Shown here: positions 34,992 through 45,095 of the stretch, in pieces
Layout: each line of letters opens with the position of its first letter
How positions within the stretch are numbered: the stretch's first letter is position 1
Origin: Alopecurus myosuroides
Taxonomy: Eukaryota; Streptophyta; Magnoliopsida; Poales; Poaceae
Length of the DNA stretch: 64,000 bases
Assembly (NCBI GenBank): GCA_028641055.1
Contig: CM054060.1
Span: 244,293,540-244,357,539, forward strand
Direction of reading: 5' to 3'
Position numbers and translations under genes: made by a program
The notes under the pieces: model-generated
The model's input: only the letters and a program-made list of their open reading frames with translations
The model's database searches: none
What the model was told of the DNA's origin: nothing

Positions 34992-35935
34992 TATACTTTC
35001 TTTCTCATAGAAATTTATTACACTTCCTTAATTATTTGCAAGCTGTCAAAATAAACTCGACCCCATTTCCATATGCTCCATCTAACTCATGTTATTGTGG
35101 TTGAGTGGCAACTACTTGCTCTCTTTAGAAAACAATGCAAGATATTGAGACGCCGTGTATCTAATTTCGCATGTAGTGAACTAGATAATGGAGGGAGTAC
35201 TAGATATATACTATGCAAAAAAAAAGAGTACGAGATATATAGATGACAACGCTATATATATTTTCTTTGTTATTAAAATTTATTGCACTTCCTTAATTTG
35301 CAAGTTGTAAGTATCATCTGGACTCCATTTCTATATGCTCCATCTAGCGCTCCATATGCTCCCTATTGTGGTCCATTGGCAAATAGTTACTAGTTATAAA
35401 ACACTACAAGCTATTGACATGGCGTGTATCTAATGTTGCATGTAATGAGCTAGCGAACACATGAGTAGAGGTGGAGATATAGGCGAACAACACGGCGTAT
35501 ATTTTCTTTGTCATAGAAATTTATTGCACTTGCTTAATTATGTGCAAGCTGTCAAAATCATCTCGATTGCATGTCCATACGCTCTATCTAGCGCGTCCTA
35601 TTGTAATTGATTGGCAAATAACTACTCTCGTTATAAAACAGTACAAGCTATTCAGATGGTGTGAATTTAATTTTGCATGTAGTGAGCTGGCTAACTGAGT
35701 CCTAGATATACAGGTGAACAATGTTACCTATATTTTCTTTGCCATGGAAACTTATTGTTCTTTATTAATTAAGTGCAAGCTGTCAAAATCATATTGATTC
35801 CATTTTCATACGCTTCATTGGCACATAGCTAATCCCATCATAAAACACGAACACTATTGAGATGTTATGGAGTATGTGTTGGCATTTCCATATGTAGCAA
35901 AAGTTAACCGGCTAACAAACTCTTATTTTAATATA
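34992..35935. repeat. Diverged tandem repeat, four copies of ~230-265 bp
   Basis: Units start at 34992, 35257, 35498 and 35730 with TATA(C/T)TTTCTTTG..AT.GAAA.TTATT. Each contains in order GCAAGCTGTCAAAAT, CCAT.TCCATA.GCTCCATCTA, TTGGCAAATA, ATAAAACA.TACAAGCTATT and GCATGTAGTGAGCTAG. A degraded fifth start may lie near 35932. No ORF. It sits 0.4-1.4 kb downstream of the PLATZ gene. Confidence 0.75.
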
Positions 35936-36372
35936 TTTTCCCGGGGTAAATAATTGAAAGCTCTCATCCATGTTATCTATTGTTATTATGATAGAATCCC
36001 TCCCTATATACCTTAGGAGTATTATATGGTTTTGCAACCTAGCTTAGCATTATATTTTTTTAGTACAAGATGACTTTGAAAATTGTTCACCGCCCATGCT
36101 ATACGTAATGTTTAATCTTCATTATTTCACTAATAGAGTTCTAGGATTGTAAAAGTTCGAAATCATACTACAAAATATTTTTGGTATAAAGATACGCACC
36201 ATAAATTCAGTATAATAAATATATAGATATTTCTTTGACCATATAAATCAAGCACTCCAGCAGATAATGGGGTGTATTTATTAATTTATTGGCACCATAT
36301 ATAGGATGTACAATCAAAATGATTATTCGGTGTAAATCTTTGGTGCATGTAAATCTTTCACATAAGATTTTC
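35936..36372. other. 3' flank of the PLATZ gene
   Basis: AT-rich, no repeats or ORFs that I can assign. The PLATZ 3' UTR and poly(A) signals would lie here on the minus strand. Confidence 0.4.
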
Positions 36373-37363
36373 TCAATAAAATGGTGCACGCTGCGGAATC
36401 CCCTTCCGCCTGTGACGACGAATAACCCTTGTTGATGGTTGTTTTTCCTTGCAATAGTCAGCATCGCTACAACTCTCTTTGCTGTTTTCGGTGTTTGCAC
36501 TTCCAGTACTGCAGGCATTCTCATCATCATTCCTGGTATAGTCAGCTATGTTGTCCATCGCAACAGTTGTATCAATATCCTCCTTAATTCCTTTAACCTG
36601 AAAACAAGTTGTTAGGTCAAAACGTGAAAACTATACTAGTGGGGTGCCAATATGTCAATAATTTAGTAACTTACACGGCAACCTAGAGAGCAGAAGCGAA
36701 ATGCATCAAGAAGAGCACGATTACAACTCTCACAGCTATATGACGAAGATGATGCCTTGACCGCAGAAACACCACAACCACGTTGTTGTGGGCGTTCATT
36801 AAGAAATACAACTGTTGCACTATTGATCACATAAGTTTGTACATCGCTTATATCAAGGATGTCATGTAACTCAGCAACCCTGACCACGTCGTGGTATGAT
36901 GACCGTCTTATCTGAGAAATTCCATAAAAGATCAATTATATGGACATAATTACGTATATAGAGGTGCTCGATAAAAAATACATATATGTGGGTTAGTTCC
37001 ACCTATAATGAACAATACTATTTTCAATATTTTAGCTGATTCTGGTATTAACTTATTTAAAGAAGAATGAGGTAAGAATAATTTATGGATAGTCCCAAGT
37101 TATATATAGTATAAAATGATGGAAAATACTATTGCATACCTCCCTATTACCAGATCACAATGTTTACATTTTACCTGGATGACACGATGGGTGGAATGAT
37201 GGCACGAACGACAGTAGTAGCAGAAGGCAGCCTGTGGTGTTTGGCACTCTATGCAAAAAAGGTTACACTCATTTCGGGTAGAGGAACGATGGTTCATGCA
37301 TATTGTAAAGAACTGTGTTGTGAGCAATAGCTCTAGCCAAAAAGGAACGGGCTCCCCTTTCAT
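36373..37363 (-). CDS. PLATZ family zinc-binding transcription factor, three exons
   Basis: A plant-specific DNA-binding protein that binds A/T-rich DNA and is zinc dependent; nuclear. Exons 37363-37175, 36911-36675 and 36597-36373 (GT-AG introns of 263 and 77 bases) give 216 residues with no stops. The first metal site is C22-x2-H25-x11-C37-x2-C40-x7-C48-x2-C51, then H56-x2-H59. The second is C123-x2-C126-x10-C137-x3-C141. Between them lies the family core [11 protein letters not shown] and [19 protein letters not shown]. The C-terminus has the family's [10 protein letters not shown]. The wording is closest to the grass clade that includes maize Floury3-like endosperm PLATZ proteins (from memory). 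C40-x7-C48 is slightly longer than the usual 4-5. A TATA box lies 55 bases upstream of the ATG. It is the only host gene in the window. Whether it is expressed cannot be read here. Confidence 0.88.
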
Positions 37364-37417
37364 GGCACAAATGATTCGACTACAATGTATTGTGCGGAGT
37401 AAGGTATGGTATGTGGT

Positions 37418-37426
37418 ATATTTATA
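37418..37426 (-). promoter_or_regulatory. TATA box of the PLATZ gene
   Basis: The minus strand reads CTATAAATATACC, 55 bases upstream of the PLATZ ATG, implying a very short 5' UTR. Confidence 0.6.
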
Positions 37427-38261
37427 GTGAGATCTAGGAAATACAAGTATTTATTTTTTAAAACCATTGGCGCACATGGTTTGTTGCTCAAATTGTGGGC
37501 CTAAAACCGGACAATCGGGCCAGAAAGGTGGACCCACATATTGTTTGTACTTTTATGAGTGTCTGCGGTAGGTGCAACCTACCAACTGGCACCTATTAAA
37601 AACATTTGGCACTTTTCAATCTCAATGGATGGTTCTCCTTTCTTGGTAGTTTAGACGGAACATGAAACATATGATAGCTATTTTTTTGTTAATAAAGGAC
37701 ATATTTCCTATTACTGACAATTTAATGCCACAAATGACATTGGAACACTTAGTAGTCATCAGGAAAAATGTTATATGATAAGCTTTATGGTTTAGTCCTT
37801 AAAATAGTAGTACGTTCGTGGGCAAAAAGTTACTACTTTTTATAGGAAACCAGTATATAAAAGGATGCATCAATAACATCGCCAAACGAAATCTCCAAAT
37901 TGTGGGTGGACTCATGATAATTATCAATTGTTCACGTCTACACCGAACACACATGTCCTTGTGTACTCTAAGGAGTAGGGGTGATGCATTCCAAGCGTTT
38001 GAGCAAGGCCGACTGGGAGCGCACTATGCAAGATAGTCCCACAACCTAGCTCAGTACATCCTTAATGCGAGTGTTGACAGGGTCCCTCCTAGGCGAGTAG
38101 GGTGATAGATTGAAATATGTCGGATATAGTAAAGGTATGATTGATTTATTTGTGTGCTTATTATGCATTAAAATCAGATACATCTCCTATTCTAAACTAG
38201 CAGTTTTCCTTAATCGTGATGGCCCAGGACCAACATGTCGTCATTGCCTCGTCTTAGCTTG
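37427..38261. other. Upstream flank of the PLATZ gene
   Basis: About 830 bases with no assignable gene or repeat. It ends where a minus-orientation LTR begins at 38262, leaving at most about 0.8 kb of non-LTR promoter. Confidence 0.4.
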
Positions 38262-39793
38262 TGATGTTGAACAACCGTTGGGAACCCGAAGAAAAAGGTG
38301 TGATGTAGCATAGCGAGGTTTATTGAACCGGTAGGAGTATAATGCTTCAGCGAGGTTTGAACAAGACCTACAAAAAACACACAATACTCGTTTTCCCCAA
38401 GAATCTAGAAAAGTTTCCAGTCTTCCTATCATGCTGAATACGATGTATTAAACGTATAGTGTGGAAGATATGGTTGTAAACAATAAAACTAAAACGGACT
38501 AACAAGATAGCAATAGTAAAAAAATGAAGTAAACGAGATAGTAATCAATCTAAAATAATGGACCATGGTCCATAGTTTCACTAGTGGTGACTCTCCAATA
38601 ATAATAAATCAACTATGTTGGGTAAACAAATTACAACTGTGAAATTGACCGAATTGGAAACAACATGCTATGACAGCAATAATGTTCATCGTTATATTCA
38701 TGTAGTAATTACGTTAGACATATAGACTGCTATCCAGTTGCATCTATAACTAAAATTCAACTTTGATACCGATTAGCAGCAGTTCCTTTATAGGTATTAA
38801 GTTGTAAACACCAAAGTATTGCATTAACAACATGACATAATTAAAGCAACATTTATAATCAATAAGGATATATAAACAACAATGTTTTGTGGCAACAACA
38901 CATCCTCTCTCTTAGACGTGGCTATCATTCATGCCTAGGAACGGAGAAGGCATGAACCCATTATCAACCATATATACCGTTTTGGAGATTCATACATAAA
39001 CTTGGTTAGAGTAAGCATACAAATTGTATAGCATGGAAGAACGTAATAAAAGCATAGACATGGTAACAAATAGCATAATATATTAAACATGCATAATCTG
39101 ATCATAACATCACAATTCATCATATCACAACAAACACAATAGATAACAATTACATCCTATGGATCAATGTTAGGCAGCTCACAAGACCTCTGTATGCAAG
39201 AACATGGAGGATAGATCACCATCTAGCTACGGCGATGGACCCGTAGTCCAATGATGAACTACTCACACATCATCATGGTGGCAATTACGATGGTGTAGAT
39301 TCCTCCGGCAATGATTTTCCCCTCCGTCATGGTGCCGGAATAGGGCTCGAGATCCCTTGAATTATGGTTTCATGATGGTGGTGGATATGTTCTCTTTCAT
39401 GGAAAATTTCTCCACATGTGATGTTTTTAGGCCAAGAGGTATTTGTAGGCAAAGGGCGACATGAGGACAAGAGGGGAGCTCACATATTCTCCAACCACAG
39501 GTTAGGGTGGGCCTGTGTGTGGGCTTGGTGGATCTCCTCCTGGTGATTTTTGGAGAACCATGGATGATTAGAACTATGTGATTTTTTGTTCATTTTTTTG
39601 GGGACTTGTCATGCACAACTTTTATGAAACTAAAAAACAACAAAAAAAACTGGCACTTGGCATCTTATCAATAGGTTAATCTAGGAAAATGCTTAAAAAT
39701 TATATATATATATAACTAAAGTAATAATCATTTCGGAATGGTAGAGAAGTATCATGGAACACTGAAAATTATAAATAAGTTTTACATATATCA
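38262..39793 (-). repeat. Old, diverged type S LTR, minus orientation (~1.53 kb)
   Basis: Tracks 9859-11447 and 40017-41290 block by block: GGACCATGGTCCATAGTTTCACTAG..GGTGACTCTCC, TAGACTGCTATCCAGTTGCATCTAT, and CTATGGACCCGTAG-like ending blocks. It has many changes and ends ...ATATATCA. Much more decayed than the next LTR. Confidence 0.65.
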
Positions 39794-40016
39794 GTTTCCA
39801 TGCCATGTCCACTCCTAAGTAGGCCGAGCAAGCCTTTGTACTTGAGCCGGTCTCCTGGACGTGTTGAACAAGAACGTTTTACTTGTGTAGGTTGGAGAAT
39901 TTAAATTTTTTGCCCTACGCAACTGCTAATATCACTATGGAGATAACAAATATGCCCATACATGAAATGGTCTAGTACCATGACTCACCGAAAGCGGAAG
40001 AACTATTGATGCAGGT
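39794..40016 (-). other. Short internal fragment between two minus-strand LTRs
   Basis: Begins with a degraded PPT/3' UTR analogue (CCACTCCTAAGTAGGCCGAGCAAG). No gene. Confidence 0.4.
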
Positions 40017-41290
40017 TGATGCTCGTTCGTTGCGAGACCCCAAGTGTAGGGTATGAAGAGTGCAGGGGGAAGTTTTTCCTCAGAAAGAAACCAAGATTGA
40101 ATCGACCAGTAGGAGAAAGAAATCACTTCGGAAGGTTGATGCAGCCGATGTTGTCAAGGCGCACTACCGTTCAGCAGCAACGTGGAATCTACACAACACA
40201 ATCAAATTACTTTGCCCCACCGAAGAAGTGATGTTGTCAATCTCACCGGTTTGTTGAAACAAATGATTAGACGTATAGTGTGGAAAATAGTATTTTTTTG
40301 CAGTAATGAAAAGAGAAAAATGATTACAGTAGGAAAACATCGGTTGCAGTGGTTGTATATCAGTGTGAAGAAATGGACTGGGGTCCACAATTGACTAGAG
40401 ATGTCGCTGCCAAACAGATAGATAACATGCTGGGTAAAAAAATTACAGCTAGGCAATTGAAAGATATAAAGGCTGCACCATAGTGCATATGCATGACATC
40501 ATGATTACTATGTGATTCATGCGAGCATTACAAAAAAAATACATAGACCGTTATCGAACTGCATCTATGACTAATAATCCACCCTCAGAGTGTCATCCGA
40601 GCAAACTTTGGGTATTAAGTTGCAAGCTAGAGATAATTGCATTAAGCAAACTGTGTAATGTAAACAATCAAATCATCTTTAGACAAAACATTGTTGTTTT
40701 CTCCCTAATGGCAAGAGCACATCCCCCACCCGTTACGTTTCTGTCACTCGAGCGTGAGTGAAACGGAGGCATGAACCCATTATCGAGCATAAGTACTCCC
40801 TCTTGGTGTTACAAGCATCAACTTGGCCAGAACATCTACTACTAACGGAGAGCATGCAAGATCATAAATAACATACACATGAAAAGAACACGATATATTG
40901 ATAATCATTGGACATAGCGTTCAATATTCATCACATCCTAGCAAACACAACATGTAGCATTACAATAAGATGATCTTGATCATGTTAGGCAACTCACAAG
41001 ATCTAAACATGAGGCATAAAGAGTAAAGAACAACCATCTCGCTACTGCTATGGACCCGTAATACAGGGATGAACTACTCACGCATCACTCCGGAGGCAGG
41101 TATGGTGATGAAGAGCCCTTCGGTGATGATTCCCCCTCCCGGCACGGTGCCGGAGAGAGCTTCAGAACCCTCCCGAACTAGGGTTGATGATGACGGCGGC
41201 TGCGGAAGTTTTTGATGGAAAAGGCTCGTATCCTTAGGGTTAACCCTCCTAGAGGTATAAAAAGGCGATAGGGCAATGTCGGTGGGCAGC
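40017..41290 (-). repeat. 3' LTR of minus-strand element I, first part
   Basis: Type S LTR reading TGATGCTCGTTCGTTGCGAGACC from its left end. Interrupted after GGTGGGCAGC by solo LTR J and resumed at 56707 with the duplicated GCAGC, so 40017-41290 plus 56712-57053 form one LTR. Confidence 0.8.
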
Positions 41291-42036
41291 TGATACGTCC
41301 AAAACATATCTATATTTTTTGATGGTATCATGCTACTTTTATGCTTTTCATACTTGTTTTTATATTAAGTTTATGATATATTTGGACTAGACTACTAATA
41401 GTTGCAAAAGTGCACAATGTTATTGTTTTACACTTTGATATGTAGGAATTATCAAAAATAGAAGAGGAAACCTTGTTGGAGTCGAATTTAGACTTTCCAG
41501 AAATCTGTCTGAAAAGTCTTTTTAAAGATTGTCACGTTACGGGTCGAAGACAACGTCAAACGGAAATCTCACAGAAGACAAAATTGTGGGGAATTTTGTG
41601 AAGTATGATCTAGACTTTAAATTCGCCGGATTCCAACTCCGGACGGCCGATATACGCCCTATTTGCCGCAGTCCTAGATGAGATGACGAAAATCTGTGAG
41701 ACTATATAAAGGGAGTAAACCTAGGTCATGGGAGACACCCCATACCACGAATTTCCAGCCAGCAAAGCCACGTTTTGGCCTCCCCCATGGATCACATTTC
41801 CATGGGGGAGGGATCCCAAGACCATAAAGGAAGAGGGCTAAGGGGCGGTGCTCTACTGCTCCCCCATGATGTCGGCGGCGCAGGGAAGGAGTCCCTGCAC
41901 CGCCCTGCGCCCCGCGCTGTCCTCTGCACCGTCTTCACCGCCATCTCAATCGCCAATTCCTCCTTATATACAGTGGTTCATCCTCCCACACCTCTGTACC
42001 GCCCTATGTAAACATGGTGTTTGATTTTATAAATTA
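41291..42036 (+). mobile_element. Solo LTR J, first segment (TSD GCAGC)
   Basis: Starts TGATACGTCCAAAACATATC. TATATAAA box at 41703-41710 followed by a leader with CCACGAATTTCCAGCC. GCAGC is duplicated at 41286-41290 and 56707-56711. Continues at 43855 and 56105 after two nested insertions. Reconstructed length without them is about 1.5 kb. There is no internal region, so it is a solo LTR. Confidence 0.85.
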
Positions 42037-43854
42037 CTAGATGATACCCCGCGCTTTGCCGCGGGAATTTGTAGAAAATAATTTACGTAGGATAGGTTAA
42101 CCATAATTTGCAGAAATAAATTAAACGGATGGCAGCCCGCACGTTGCAGTGTAGATGCAAATTTCTTGACAAAGTATACCGATCCAAAATGATAGGACGT
42201 GCATGAAAAAGGTCGATGATCTATGCACATAGTGAAAAAAATGGCCATGTAGGTTAGGTTAACTTAGTGGTTAAATTGGTTGGTACAACATCGAAAGGAA
42301 ACATTAGTCACACAAATCAAATGAATAATTCAAAGATACTTCAGTGGGCAACCTACCTGAGTATACATATTCTTTAATATTCCACTGAAGTTACAGTAAA
42401 CAAAACTAGAGGACTAAACTGCATATGTATACCGAAAAAAGTATTGAATTCACATAGAAAACTTATTGACATGTTAGAATGAAATTAATAAGTCTTGCCG
42501 CGGTATGACCTGCTTCTGTTCTCTTAGAGGCACAGCGAGAACAACTAATCATGTGAAGCTTGATAAAGAAATAGTTCTTAAATAGGGCTCATGTGTAAGT
42601 TGATGCTTCCAAACTGCAATTAAAAATGTAAAAATAATGTATTAAACAAAATATCATAGTGGTTAATATGCAACCTAATAAACAACGTCCGAGATAGTAT
42701 ATAATCTTGAAACGAAAACTCCAACATATATATGGCAAGGTAATTTAGTACAGTCTACTGGATACATACTAAACCCAAATAAATTGGCAGCAGGAAAATA
42801 TGTAAACGATTGGAAAGGAACGTGGGATGCTAATAAACAAAGGTTTTTGACTAACAAACGTGTTAACCATCTCAACGAAATATGGTTCTGCGCATCAGCA
42901 TGTGCGTGTATGTTCCTATTAACAATCTGGAAAATAATGGTCTGCGTCTCATCGCCTGAATTTTTCTGGAAGCAAACATCAACCATATCACAAGTCGACT
43001 CTGAGAATAATAAATCCCAAGCTGATCGGAGATAAAAGCTGGACCAATTGGGAGGATAACCACCCAGATTAAATAGAGATCTCGATTAAATAACCCCATG
43101 AGACCATCTAACATGATAGCGGGAATAATTGTACCTGTAGAGATGGATATAGATGATGTACGTAGCCTGAAAGTAGCGTATCAAGTGCCAAGGAAAATTC
43201 AAAACCGCGTCACAAGAATCTAGACTTGAAGAACAAAATCGACGGGGCGAGGTAGCACACTCACGATTTAACAAATCAAAATATCATCAAAGGTTATGAC
43301 CATGCCGCCCCAGAATCCATCAAAGAATTTACTCGCTAGGCACACAAAGAGGGTTAGCGACTCACCTTATATATGTTCAGGGTGATAGAATTTACAACAG
43401 ATGGTGAAACGGAACTGATTCGGCTGAGTGGCACGACGACCCGACACAGAGAGACGGATTGGCCTGGGCAAGAAAACGGCGGATCTTCAGTGTTGTAGTT
43501 GATGCAAGCGATACCCAAGATGATTTTGTCGTGATGATCCTGGTAGCGTGGAGATGGACTGATGATTATATGGGAAATAGAAGGAGCAACTAAAGAATCC
43601 ATGATGCATTAGCGTTATTGGTACTATTTGTCCTGCTAATTAAAGAGGGAAGGTGAAGCGAGGAGGCAAAGCTACATAGAAATAAAGGGAGACAAATCTG
43701 ACGGATTGATAGTGATTGATTTTACCATACACATAATTGTTTTATCTGAGGTGGCATGGCTTAGTAGGTTGAAAAAGGGTGATCCTAGGTGGACATCTTG
43801 CATGTTGAGAGAAATAAGATAGTGGAGGTCTCCTATTTAGATATAAATAAAAGA
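42037..43854 (-). mobile_element. Non-autonomous Helitron, 1818 bp
   Basis: The minus strand begins TCTTTTATTTATATC and ends CTAG. A hairpin CCCGCG-GCAAAG-CGCGGG lies 11 bases before the end. Flanks are A at 42036 and T at 43855, the Helitron A^T target with no duplication. Solo LTR J sequence runs up to both sides. No Rep/helicase ORF. Internal ORFs are short and unrecognised, so any captured gene fragment is not evident. Confidence 0.75.
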
Positions 43855-44014
43855 TTTGCAGATGATCTATTGCATCTATGTCATGTTTGGGGTAGATCCC
43901 TTTTGTCATATGATTGATTGTTGAATATCTATGGATAGTTTTAGTTATATATTAAATTTGTTACAGTCCTATGGTGCCATCATATGTTTATGCGTGCATG
44001 GATCACATGATAGG
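43855..44014 (+). repeat. Solo LTR J, second segment
   Basis: Between the Helitron and element B. Its last five bases, ATAGG (44010-44014), are the target duplicated by element B. Confidence 0.75.
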
Positions 44015-44555
44015 TGTCGAGACATCGTAGTAGTTTTCATAGACGGGGGTGCCATGAGACTACGGTAGAGACGTGGGGTAACGGGATCGTGTGGTGAACA
44101 GTTGACACAGGATTTACCCAGGTTCGGTACGTCGCGACAGTACGACGTTCCTACTCCTGCAATCTCACTAATCAGGGCTAAAGCCCGTGTATAGAATTAC
44201 AATGTGAGGTTTAGATCTAGCTATTCGCTGAGGATCAACTTCCCGGCGAGTTAGCCTATAGCTTCTTTTCTGGTTATCTCATCTCCCGTCCGGCTTTATA
44301 TAATAGCCGGATTAGGGCTTACAGAATAGGAAACCTAGAAGACTACGGTTACTATAACTTGGAAAGTAAGGAATCCGTCTTCTCCTCCAAGCCAGATCAC
44401 GTGGGCCGTGATCCGGGTCCTTCTAGAATCCGGCTTCTGTGCGTCAGGTTACTGGGCCGCCCAATGGACCATAGCCCACTACCACTTGGGCCACCCCGGT
44501 AATCCGGCACTTATGACTACCATCTGATATACCCCTATTTGGTATATATCCGACA
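44015..44555 (-). repeat. 3' LTR of element B (541 bp)
   Basis: Same length as the 5' copy. The TATA box is TATATAA, lying inside the palindrome CCGGCT-TTATATAAT-AGCCGG near 44292-44313. Confidence 0.92.
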
Positions 44556-44568
44556 GTAGCCCCCAAGA
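44556..44568 (-). promoter_or_regulatory. Polypurine tract of element B
   Basis: The minus strand reads CTTGGGGGCTAC directly before the 3' LTR: the plus-strand DNA priming site. Confidence 0.75.
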
Positions 44569-44947
44569 AGGATTAAAACTCTGATTCGCCGTCTTCCGCC
44601 AAATGTACTTTATCCGAGAAATATCGATCAGCAGTCTTGATTCTTCTTATTCTTCTTTAAAAAGAGATGGTAACATAAAACTCGGAATCCTGAAAATCCG
44701 GCTTTTCTCTCACGATCCTTCGCGGAGAAGGAACTTCCTACGTCAGCGCTCTAATCATGCTGACGTAAGGGACGTTTGAGTTTCACGCGGAAAACCCAGT
44801 AACGTATCTCTGAGAGATTCTCACGGGAAACGAGGAGATAGCCATCATTACCCTGTCGTTTCATTTCCCGGATTTTCCGGCGAGTGACACGCGTTGATCA
44901 TCCAACGGTCAAAATAGCCGTTGGCACGTATCTTGATGGATTTCCGG

Positions 44948-44954
44948 CTATAAG
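44948..44954 (+). promoter_or_regulatory. TATA-like box of the antisense gene in element B
   Basis: CTATAAGCAGCC lies 142-148 bases upstream of the ATG at 45096, at the same relative place as the TATA box in element A. Confidence 0.5.
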
Positions 44955-45095
44955 CAGCCTTCCTCGTCCTCACAGAAATCCTTCCGCTCTCTCGCTTTCC
45001 ACGCCATTACTGCGCCCAAGCCCTCGAGCGAAGAACTAGTTCCGAACGCACGCCGCGCCCAGAGCACCACCGGAGACGAACTGCGCCGCCACCTA

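Noticed and set aside
36207..36530. Separate 107-codon ORF over the PLATZ 3' exon
   Set aside because: It overlaps PLATZ exon 3 in another frame. The spliced PLATZ frame has the family C-terminal motif.
35936..38261. Further exons or a second gene next to PLATZ
   Set aside because: No frame with recognisable domains or good splice partners beyond the three exons.
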